NCBI GenBank assembly: GCA_001600495.1
Contig: BCKE01000050.1
Location: 83,177 to 147,176 of the forward strand
DNA from: Pilasporangium apinafurcum
Taxonomy: Eukaryota > Oomycota > Peronosporomycetes > Pythiales > Pythiaceae
Direction of reading: 5' to 3'
Length of the DNA stretch: 64,000 nt
Notes under the pieces: model-generated
Seen by the model: the letters and a program-made list of their open reading frames with translations, nothing else
Databases searched by the model: none
What the model was told of the DNA's origin: nothing
Shown: positions 45,958-55,279 of the stretch, piece by piece
How the letters are laid out: every line of letters starts with the position of its first letter
Position numbering within the stretch: the first letter of the stretch is position 1
Translations under genes and position numbers: made by a program

Positions 45958-46345
45958 GAAAGATATTAGCATGGAGATGAAGGAAAATGAACGACTGGGT
46001 GTTTTGCATATCAGTGAAGGAAAAATGAAAGACGCTGAGCAGTGGAGAAAATTATTTTTTGTGAATGACGTTGACTCTTTTTGCATTAAATAAGCAAGTA
46101 GAGATGTAGCGAATGAATGGATGAGGACAGCCCTGTTAGTTCAAAATTGCATGTTGAAATACCACAGCTTATATAATCTAGACGGAGAATGATGTCTCCG
46201 CGTTGTGATGCCTCCAACTCCACGACTGACAACTAGGATTGCTACTGGGACTGCTGCGATCATCGCTATCCTTTCGCAGGATTTACTTGCGTTAATAATA
46301 AAAGACGAAAACTCCCCACTCATACACATCATACTTCCTATTCAC
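45958..46345. other. 3' intergenic region between convergent genes
   Basis: The zinc-knuckle gene (+) and the receptor-like kinase gene (-) converge here. Nothing else is seen in about 390 bases. Confidence 0.5.
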
Positions 46346-48885
46346 TCATACAGAATCCGAAATTGGGATAGCGACTGCTACTGCATCATCATTGTTTTCG
46401 GCGCTCTGTATTTTTGCATGTGCTTCAGCTTCTTTGAGTTCGACCAGGATTTGCTGAAGTTTCTGCAGGATCTGTTTGCTGCTCGGACGTTTTTTGGGTG
46501 CGTACTCGGTGCAAGCGTTGATCAATTCGCCAATCATGGGGTGACACGTCGGTGACAATGTCGGAGAGAGTGCTCCTTTTGCAATCAATTGCAAAATGTC
46601 AGTCTCCGGGAGAGCGGATCTGTTTGCCTGCATCAAGTCTGAGAATGGCAGCTCGTGAGTATCCATCTCTGACATGATAATGCCCAAAGAATAGACATCA
46701 GCAGCGTCACTAAACGAACTTCCCGCTGCGGTATCTCGCCCCATAAACACTTCTGGAGAAATCCATCGTCCGGAGCCGACGGCACTGTATGCCATACGCT
46801 CTCGTTCCGAGAGCATTTCTTTCGGTGACCCGAAATCGCTCAACTTTGCACGCATTTGATCGTTCAACAACACATTCCGGGAATTAAAATTACCATGAAC
46901 CAGCCGCGGTTGCATTGAATGCAAATAGATCAAAGCGCGTGTCATGTCGATCAGCATTTGAACCTTCATAGCCGACCACTTGCCAGATAACTTGACACCA
47001 GTGCGATGCAGCCATTGTCGCAAATCCCCCTTTGACATGTACTCGGTGACTGCGACCAAGTGCGTCTCCATCGACCATGTGATGCCGATGAACGCCACAA
47101 CATTCGGATGCGAAAATTGCGCTTGCCGCTTGACCTCCGCCTTGAATTTCTCGCAGTCATTGGTGTTTGGATCATCATGACGCGGAGGAATCCATTTCAG
47201 GACGACCTGCTGTTTATGTTCCTTGCCGAGTGGATCAAAGGTCGTATACATCCCCAACCAAACTTCATTGCCGCTCACAGCATTATCTACACTTCCTCGT
47301 CGGACGGTATGTCGTTTTTGGTTGGGTGTCGTCATCAGTGTATTCATCAATTTGATTTGCTTGAAATCTAATCGCCATGGTTCCAGTTCTTCGTCGACCC
47401 AAAAGTTCGCGCTATAGGTCTTCACACGTCGTGGTTCAAATGCAGTAGGTGATGGTTGTACCTGTAACCTTGGTGAAGAGGGCTGTGTCGTTGTTCGATC
47501 ATCGGGGAAATCGCATGCCGCGCGATGTTCCTCACTTGCCTTCCGTTGTCTTGCATAGGTACTTTTAAAGTAACAATACAGAAAGAACTTGTACACCAAG
47601 TAAATCCCGGGACCAATTAGGCTCAGCGCTAAGTACGTGGAATCTTTTAACATCAAGTTGAATGAGTTATCCAGACTTCCCGATCCGCTTCCAGAGCTAC
47701 TCGCTGATTCGCTCTGGGAACTGGCAGAGATCGTGGCGACCTGCAAACGGCGTGATATTTTACTACTGGAGACACACACCGTCATGCCCTGAAGATATTC
47801 CATTCGTTCACTAGCAGCACATGGATTCTTCTCGTGCCGGGTACTCAGTGACCGCGCTGATGACCCAGATTGAAGTAATCGTGAGCGAACAAACTCGTAT
47901 TCGTCGTTCGTCATTTCAATTGGCTTTGCTCCCGCGTCGAATTTATTTCCGTCAAGGGAGAGTTTTGAGAGATTTTCCATCTGAAAAATGCTGGTCCATG
48001 GCAGCTCGTTCATGATACAATCAACAATATGTCTGTAAATTGATACAAAGACAACGAACGAGTGAATGCATTGATAATGACAAAAGAGACCTGGTGAGTG
48101 CACTTACAATTCCGCAAGTGAGACTGGCAAAGAAGGAAACTCTCCAACGATATGAATTCCAGAAAACGTCCTGCAAGTATTCAGAACCAAACACATAAAA
48201 TGCATATATGAGTAAGAGCACCGTTACATCAGGAAATAGTCAGTTGTGACTACGTCTACGTACATGGAGTTTAAATAGGTAGCTCCCGACAAATCGGCGA
48301 GAAATTGGACGGACTTGGCTACTGAAGAATCTCGGTCATTGGATGAGATAGATCTAAACATACAATTCCAAAACAGTTCCAATAACTAAACAAGCACCAA
48401 AATAACTAGGTTGAGACCAGCTGGACGTACAAATGCGAGATATGCGGTGGCGTCACCAGCTCCCCCACACTCTGTAGCTCTTCATTGTCATTCAACATCA
48501 CTTTCCACGCATTTCTTTCTTGTTGCTCTTGAAAAGCTGCGAGGTAAAGACATTCTACCACACATCCATCCGCATCACCTTCTTCACCGTAAAGTTCACA
48601 CCGCGATGGGGACAAAAATGATTGACGGATCGTTGGTTTACTATAACTTTGACAACGTCGTCGAGCATTCGTCGACATTTTTGATCGCTGGTGATATGCA
48701 CAAAGCAAATCTCTTCCATCACCAGGACAGCTATGTGCACAGCCCTGTGTCGTCCAAACACCGTTCCATCGATCCACTTGCGCCATAGACGGACAAACTT
48801 CAGTTGACAAAACAGCAGTAGCAGAAGTAGTCGACGCCGCTGCCATCCAGCTGACGAGACCTACGGTTGCAGTCTTCTTCCACAT
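46346..48885 (-). CDS. LRR receptor-like TKL pseudokinase, five exons
   Basis: Exons 48885-48431, 48353-48264, 48170-48108 and 48032-46346 join in frame with all introns phase 2 (GTACGT..TTTAG, GTACGT..TTGCAG, GTAAGTG..TTACAG); 764 residues. A fifth, upstream exon or an earlier ATG (frame open to 49365) is possible. The protein starts with a signal sequence (MWKKTATVGLVSWMAA), a Cys-rich ectodomain, then leucine-rich repeats (about 140-230: LPVSLAELHIVDC..LPWTSIFQMENLSKLSLDGNKF). One membrane helix lies at about 325-352 and the TKL kinase domain from about 445. The VAIK lysine (K482, VVLKW) and DFG (D602) are kept, but HRD is H582-G-N584, so the catalytic Asp is Asn. Likely a non-catalytic receptor or co-receptor; weak activity cannot be excluded. 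Confidence 0.8.
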
Positions 48886-49881
48886 CGCATTCGGTCGCTT
48901 TTTCCGTCGACTAATCAATCTTGGTGTTACGTGTTGGTTCATTAATTGGTTTTGCATACTGTTTGGCCGGTTTGACATCGTCATCGGCCCGTTACGCACC
49001 ATTCCACATCCACCAAAAAGCTTCTCCTTTTCTAAAGGTTGGCCTAATTTAGAATAAAACGGAAAAGCGAGATGACCCAAGTTGGAATGTGGGTGATTTG
49101 AGTCGAGAGAGCAATGGTGGAAAGCTGGCACGTACAGGTTCGTGATAGAGAGAGAGTAAATTGTATGCAAGAAGCGTAGCAAGAGAGAGAAAAGCGGAGA
49201 TTCTCTTCTTCCCCACAGGCCATCAACCTCTGGTTCGCTTCCCTCTTCTGAATATATTGTTTTCCCCCAGTGATGGGGCAAAAGAATGGGAGAGAGTGGA
49301 TGTAACCTACATGCGTAACCAGGCGTAACTGTGCGTGGATTAGCCCCGTTTTTGTGTCTTGGCAATGATTTTCCCCCAATCCGCTCCGACTCTCTTGCAA
49401 GAGATAGGAGAAAATGTTGCTGAAAGTTGCAATAAAGTTGTTAATTAAACATTATGTTGCTTACCATCCTGGTGAACGTTGCATGTTGTAGGTTTTGTTG
49501 ATGGGGTGGGAACGTTCTTATAATTCAGGCTGTTTAGTGGATGGGCAAGATACTGTAATTTCTCAGTAAAGTTGAATAACTGTAAAATGAATTTTTTCAT
49601 AATAAAATATCAAAAATAATGTAAACTTTAACAGTATGATACGGTTCTACTTGGGTATTTTTACAGGAAATGCTCCTTCGAACAGCTCCTACTGATCCCA
49701 CATTCATCTTATTTTCGCAAGCTGTCCATCCATGCGGAAAACGTATGAGATTCCATTTTGTCTGTCTGGCCAAACCTGTCACACTGACTAGAAAACCTGA
49801 CAAACGAATTACATCGAAATCTTATTTTCACTATGACCAACTGCAGGTGTATCTTTGCAAACAGTATGGGGAATTTTTTGA
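48886..49881. other. intergenic; possible upstream part of the receptor gene
   Basis: The receptor frame stays open to 49365, so 48886-49365 could contain a longer N-terminus (MVRNGPMTMSNR..) or 5' UTR. Beyond that nothing is recognised up to the Fanzor-type fragment. Confidence 0.4.
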
Positions 49882-50205
49882 CTAGCATGTCATTCGGCAA
49901 TTCGCCACCATGGCGTCAAAGCGCTCAAGAAGGAACTGGCAAAGCGCACTACCGTTCGTTCCGTCGACGAGTTTCGTACAAGCAAGCGATGTTTCCACTA
50001 TCACGCTAAACTTTCGAAGGTAGTCTTCCCGAAAATGGTCAACGGCGTTCCCGATGGCACAATTGAATCTCGATCCGTTTTTCACTGTGAATCCAGTGAA
50101 TGCAAGACGTTTTGGGATCGCGACGTGAACGCTTCGCTGAATATTATGCGCGTGACGACAGAACTTTTCAATAATCGAGCAAGACCAGAGTACTTGCAAC
50201 GATAA
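49882..50205 (+). pseudogene. C-terminal fragment of a Fanzor/TnpB-family nuclease
   Basis: The plus frame is open from 49882 to TAA at 50203-50205 (107 codons). It reads like the end of OrfB/TnpB and its eukaryotic relatives (Fanzor): GVKALKKELAKR, SVDEFRTSKRC (C at 49990), a second pair CESSEC (50086 and 50101), then WDRDVNASLNIMR, whose RDVNA Asp (50122) is the third RuvC residue. The zinc ribbon has CxxY where CxxC is usual, so one ligand is missing. Everything upstream (RuvC-I, RuvC-II, the wedge and recognition lobes) is absent, and a TGA lies just before 49882. A nonfunctional remnant of an RNA-guided transposon-associated nuclease. Confidence 0.83.
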
Positions 50206-50340
50206 TCAAGTGAGTCGTAGAAGCGCAAAAAAAGCGTGAGTTCGGGGTCTTCGGACTTGAACCTGCTCGCACGGTACAGCCCGTATTCTAGGTGTAGCCA
50301 CTTGGTAGGCGCAACTCGCGAAGCGAGTTGGAGTAACCTA
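50206..50340 (+). ncRNA. structured 3' flank of the Fanzor fragment, possible omega-RNA remnant
   Basis: Directly after the stop the sequence is more GC-rich than its surroundings. It contains a perfect 8-bp stem with a GAA loop (CAACTCGC 50312-50319, GCGAGTTG 50323-50330) and a small stem closed by TTCG (GTC 50247-50249, GAC 50254-50256). In TnpB and Fanzor elements the guide RNA (omega-RNA) comes from this position, at the 3' end of the gene and element boundary. The position and structure fit; transcription and conservation are not shown, so this is an inference. Confidence 0.4.
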
Positions 50341-50834
50341 GTTAGTAGAAGTAGACCAGAAAAGAATACATGAGCACATAGCTGGCCAACTAACGTCACA
50401 CTTGACGCCGATCTTTGTCATAAATCTCTGGGATTGGCCCTGTACTGTGTATATAAACCGACATGCACATATTGTACCATTGTGTAAAACATGGATAACT
50501 AGTAGGAGAGACAAAGCCAATAGTCATTAACTGGTCTGCTAGCTCCATTCAGAGGCTTTGAGCCAGAAATCACCTAATGTTCAATGAAGGAATATTCAAC
50601 TTACAACCAAGAGAAAAGCCATACCAAAAACACAAATCGTGTTCGCAAATGTATTTTCAAAAAATTTCCCGATTTAAAAGAAAGCAAACGCTGCACAAGC
50701 TCACAGGATAAGTTGTATCCAAACGAGTAGCACAAAAGTAAAAAAAATGGGAAATGAACTAACGTGCTCTTAACAAAGAAGAAGAAAAAACAAAACCAAG
50801 CAAGATGAAAGACAAATCATTGTCCATTGCTTGT
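50341..50834. other. intergenic, nothing recognised
   Basis: This lies between the Fanzor remnant and the 3' end of the second GIN-domain gene. No gene or repeat is seen. Confidence 0.45.
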
Positions 50835-52673
50835 TTACACGAGTGGGCGGTAGTGGCGGCGCATACGCACTTGACGGACCTTTTGTACGGCAACCACGAT
50901 AATCGCCAGACCGGCAGCGACAGATGCCAACATGAGCCAAGCATTGGGGCCATGTGCGACGGTGTTCAAGTGGGTCGACATGAGCGATACGAAGTTGACA
51001 GGCTCAGGTACAATCGTCACGCGCGGGTCGTCATAATGCTTAGTCTTCTCCGTCGCCAACAAATAGTACAGAGGGTACTGATCCGGGGCAGGTACAGCCG
51101 TGTAGGGAACCACGGTGTTGGCCTCAGCTGGATGTACAACCGACTCAGCCGTACGCCAGAACCACCAGCCAACCTTGGTCTTGATCGTCTTCGGACGAGC
51201 GTTTATGTATTTCACCTCGCCAGTAATCCCCGCCGACGCTACGAGCTTCTCCGACACTTGTACGATGACATCCGCCGAGCCCGAAACCGACACATCTGCA
51301 AACTTTGCAGCCACATAACCGGCATAAAACTTACCCGATCCAGAAATTTCCAAATTCTCCTTTGTGACGAGACCCGCCGATGCAAGGCTGACGGTTCCGG
51401 CGCCTGCTAATTTAAAGTCGATCGCATACAAATCGATCTTGTTGGATTCAACAAAGAAGCTGCCAATTCCAGCCACTGCACCATTGAGTTCATCCGCCTC
51501 GAAGTTGGACGCAGCGAGCACAGCAACGCTGCCTGTGCCGGAGATTGCGACATCCAAATCCTTTCTCAATTCGAGCGAAGGAAATTGCAATTGCACTTTG
51601 CCCGTACCAGCGACATCGACGCTGAGTGATTTCAGAGAGACGTCATTGGTTTCCGTGATATAGATGTTACCGATACCAGCTGTGGAGATGTCGACGTTGA
51701 CCGAGTCATCGTCATGTACGAGCACACCATCTCCGATCACGACATCGCCCAAAATCTCGGTGGCAATGGATCGCAGCGTGTGCTTATCGAACAAGTAAAT
51801 GTGCGTCAACACATAACCTTCAACGACAGCATCTTTGTTCTTAAAGTGAAGCTTGATGCCATTGCTGTCAGTTTCAACGACCTCAATCAAGTCTATGAAG
51901 TCGCTCGAGTTACCCGTGATTACGATTGTAGCGATCAGATCCTTCTTCTTGCTGAGGCTCAAGGTATCTTCAACCGAAATTTCTTCAACTTCACGACCAT
52001 CATGCGAGCCAAGGAATCCTTCTTCCGAGTTGTAGCCGTATCTGTCAATAGATCCTGTTGGTTCTTGACTTTTTTCATCATTCGAGTCATCGTCATAAGT
52101 CGATTCCTCTGTGCCTTCAGTTTCTTCAGAACCAGAAGAGGTATATGTCGAGTCAGGTACTCCCGAATCAGTTGATGACGCTGCCTCATTGGATCCTGAG
52201 ATTATGAGCACGTCATCGCTAGCCGAAGACGTTTCTTCTCCTCCATTCGAACCCTTCACTACAACCACTTCACCGCTGGATGAGGCTTCATAGCCATAAT
52301 ATCCCTCATCACTTGCTGACTCGCTGCTACTATATACGGTAGGTGTCGTCGCCGCTGGTGTTGGTTCCGGACTCACCACAGGTGTCTCAGTCGGTGCTTC
52401 TGTTTCTGGTTCAGGTGCGGGTGCAGCCTTGGGCTGCAGCGAAGAATCCAATTCCACAAACACGGGGCCGGGGATCAGCACTAGGAGTTTCTCGATTTGG
52501 TCTTTATCGCTCGTGATTCTCCAGGTGCGTTCCAATGTTTGGTGCTCACCTCGCACATCATCTGGTGGTGCAACCTCTGAAGATTGGATGGATAACGCAT
52601 TTGTCGTAGCAGTAGGTAACAGCATACCAACCGCTGCAGACGCAGCCACAAGCAGCACTGTCGAGAGCTTCAT
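50835..52673 (-). CDS. second GIN-type (DUF2807) surface protein with Ser/Glu-rich stalk
   Basis: 612 residues, ATG at 52673, signal peptide MKLSTVLLVAASAAVGMLLPTATTNA. Residues of about 90-240 are a Glu/Ser/Thr/Pro-rich stalk with acidic repeats. The GIN domain (about 325-515) alternates strands with turns such as STAGIGNI, VAGTGKV, ISGTGSV, VAGIGSF, ISGSGKF and VSGSADV. One membrane helix (WLMLASVAAGLAIIVVAV) precedes a short Arg-rich tail. It is a paralogue of 20167-21561 in domain plan, but the turns differ (AGIG/AGTG rather than SGSG) and the stalk is unique here. Probably cell-surface. Confidence 0.88.
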   Translation of the reverse strand: MKLSTVLLVAASAAVGMLLPTATTNALSIQSSEVAPPDDVRGEHQTLERTWRITSDKDQIEKLLVLIPGPVFVELDSSLQPKAAPAPEPETEAPTETPVVSPEPTPAATTPTVYSSSESASDEGYYGYEASSSGEVVVVKGSNGGEETSSASDDVLIISGSNEAASSTDSGVPDSTYTSSGSEETEGTEESTYDDDSNDEKSQEPTGSIDRYGYNSEEGFLGSHDGREVEEISVEDTLSLSKKKDLIATIVITGNSSDFIDLIEVVETDSNGIKLHFKNKDAVVEGYVLTHIYLFDKHTLRSIATEILGDVVIGDGVLVHDDDSVNVDISTAGIGNIYITETNDVSLKSLSVDVAGTGKVQLQFPSLELRKDLDVAISGTGSVAVLAASNFEADELNGAVAGIGSFFVESNKIDLYAIDFKLAGAGTVSLASAGLVTKENLEISGSGKFYAGYVAAKFADVSVSGSADVIVQVSEKLVASAGITGEVKYINARPKTIKTKVGWWFWRTAESVVHPAEANTVVPYTAVPAPDQYPLYYLLATEKTKHYDDPRVTIVPEPVNFVSLMSTHLNTVAHGPNAWLMLASVAAGLAIIVVAVQKVRQVRMRRHYRPLV

Positions 52674-55279
52674 TTGTCTCTCTCTTCGCTTTGTTCTCGA
52701 ATGTGAAGATCGGGTGATGGATGTGAACGTGCGGTGGAAAAAGCTCGAATAACGGTAAGAATCAGGCTGGATGAAGGAAGGAGTGATGGTTAACTGAGAC
52801 AGTAATTGGCCAGCTGAATGGTTTTAGAACTTTGGTCGGATATTGTCAAAGTATACGTATAGTTTTATGGATATTGCTGATTTCTGGGTTGGCTCACCAA
52901 GCATGACGATGAGGTGGGACCAGAAGGTTATCAGGTTTTGTGATTGGGCAGCTCAGCGAGCTACGCCATCGCGGGTGAGACAATGGGATCTTATACGTAT
53001 AGCATACGGATAATTTGTGAAACTGATTTTTTTGTATGTACATATAATGTATACATATGGTACTTTTTATCAGTAGCATTATCCGAATTTGATACGTGGA
53101 CGGTAATTGGTGGAAAGCAAAGATGGCTTACACAGCAATTCAGCCAATAAGAGACAGCGAAAGAAAGGCTATTGATTAGAGCAAGAACGGTATTCTACTA
53201 CCCGTAATACAGAGCATCATGATTGGTGAATGATGTCACCAATCCATCGTATTGGAAAACGTGGTAAGCGAAATTTCCATGTGTGACGTGGTATTGGGAG
53301 GGATGGATGACAAAAAGAATTTTCTAGGCGATGCGGATCATACCCAACGTTGGCTTCTTGAGTAGACTGAATCCTGATGCAGACCTTTACAGCATCGTCG
53401 GTTGTTGTCTGAAAAATTGTGAATTACTTGTGTTTGATACTTGAACAGTTTGTTGCGTACATACAGACGCCTTACCTCGATCCATTCGAATGGAAATATT
53501 CTGGTATGCCATTTATTACTGACGTTTGTAACATAAGAGAGCTCGTTATTAGTGCTCATCAACGCTGCAAAAGTCTCCAATATCCAGGATACGCTTGACA
53601 CTGCTAAAAAAAATCATTTTGCATGCTGACAAACCACGACATGTCCTTCTCGCCATGTGGGTGCCCTTGGCCATCCTATAATACAACTAGGTGAGAGTGG
53701 CCAGCAGTCTCCTGAACACATGACATCGCAGATTCTGAACACAAGTCCAGTACTCGGTGGGGGGCGATCTCAGAGTCAATTCATTTATAGGGTCGGAAAA
53801 AGATACACCACGAAAAACAGGAACGTGCTTGGCCCCACAAAACTAAGATGTGACGTTATTGGAAGCTCTTAGATTCCTCCCGTTACTATTACACGACCCC
53901 ACAATCACCAGCCCACAACGATACAAGTTAAACCAGAAAAAAACAAAAAAGTTAGCTGAATACATGTGCTCTTCGCACGCACATGATGACAAAGGCGCAT
54001 TCGACAATGCGTTATGCAACAAGGTTTGAAATATACAATAACTTGGTAGTGGGTTGGTTCTAGCCAGTGCACCCCTTGGTATTCATGACCGATTCTGAAC
54101 TGCACGCCAAGTATTTTTCTTTTGCCAGTAAATTACTTGCATATCGAAAACAATTCGCGAAATTTTGATCAAATCAACCACGAATAAAATAAAAAGTTGA
54201 GGACGTTACTTTTTCGAAAGACACTAAGAAAATAGCAAAATTGGTTTAATGCATGACACTGGCGCATATCATCACTTATTGACTCCGCATCCAATACTCA
54301 ATATCTACGACCTTTCGTCACTGTTTGCGTGCAGCGATTTGCTCTACTCTATTACGATCACCACCAAAAATTAGCCATTTAGTCCCCGGTTTCTACACAT
54401 TTTTAGAAAAAGTTGTATCCCTTTACAGAAGAAATATACGCAAGGACAAAAGAAAAACGCCTCGTACTGTAAAAATCTGGAGCTGTATCAATCCGCTGTG
54501 TATTGAATCGTTCCGAAGCATCCTCCCCATCCAACACTGTTAACGTTCACTGAAATCTATCAGCTCTTCCATAATAACTGCTTACAGACTGATTTACGAG
54601 AAAAACGATAAACGTATGTGGCCATAGTGGTTTATGTCGTTTTGTTGCAAGAGCTCAAAGTACATAACATTCCCTCCCTCATTCCACTATTATTTGAATT
54701 TTAGGAGATTTTTATGGCAGCCCTACTCGCTTTCGCATTTCTATTCCACCATGCCTTTTCATTGCGCAAGATCTTTATAAACTATTCATTTCTACGTTTT
54801 ATTGCTTATATTTATACTTACTTTCAAGAATATGTAAAATATATAATAAAAAAGGTAATACATTTTAAAAGGATATGAATCTATCTTAGAAAAGTATCGG
54901 TAAATTACGACGGCTACGCAAGCAAAAAAGGAGATGGAGCGGAAGAAAAACCCTTCGTAGTTTATTCGTTTAGAGGAGCGTGCCTACCTTGCAGCAGACA
55001 GGCTCCCTAACGCCACCCACTGCGTTGGAAGTGGAAGGAGAACAACGCGAGCAACAGCACCATCAAGCAGGTAGTGAGAGCGCCCCTGCCTACCGCTTGC
55101 TCACCTCGGGCGCATTTTTGAAAAGTTTCTTATTCCGACTCTTCCGACAGCGATCGGCGGACGAACAAGCTTTTGCTATTCTTCTCTTCTCAAGCCGAAA
55201 TAAGGGTATTTGAGTAAACCTCCGCTCCGCTCCACTCCCCTCCTCTCCGCTTTCGGCAACACAACATCTATCAAACACA
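52674..55279. other. 2.6-kb gene-poor region, nothing recognised
   Basis: Between divergent genes. All frames are short, including 54325-54543(+) and 54980-55213(+), and none shows a domain. The stretch 54700-54900 is very AT-rich. I noticed no terminal inverted repeat or transposase trace. The MYB gene's leader is at the right end. Confidence 0.45.

Noticed and set aside
49882-50399. Two minus-strand frames of 105 codons
   Set aside because: They are the reverse strand of the Fanzor-type fragment, which explains the conserved sequence better.
50805-51410. 201-codon plus frame
   Set aside because: Antisense to the second GIN gene, without domain.
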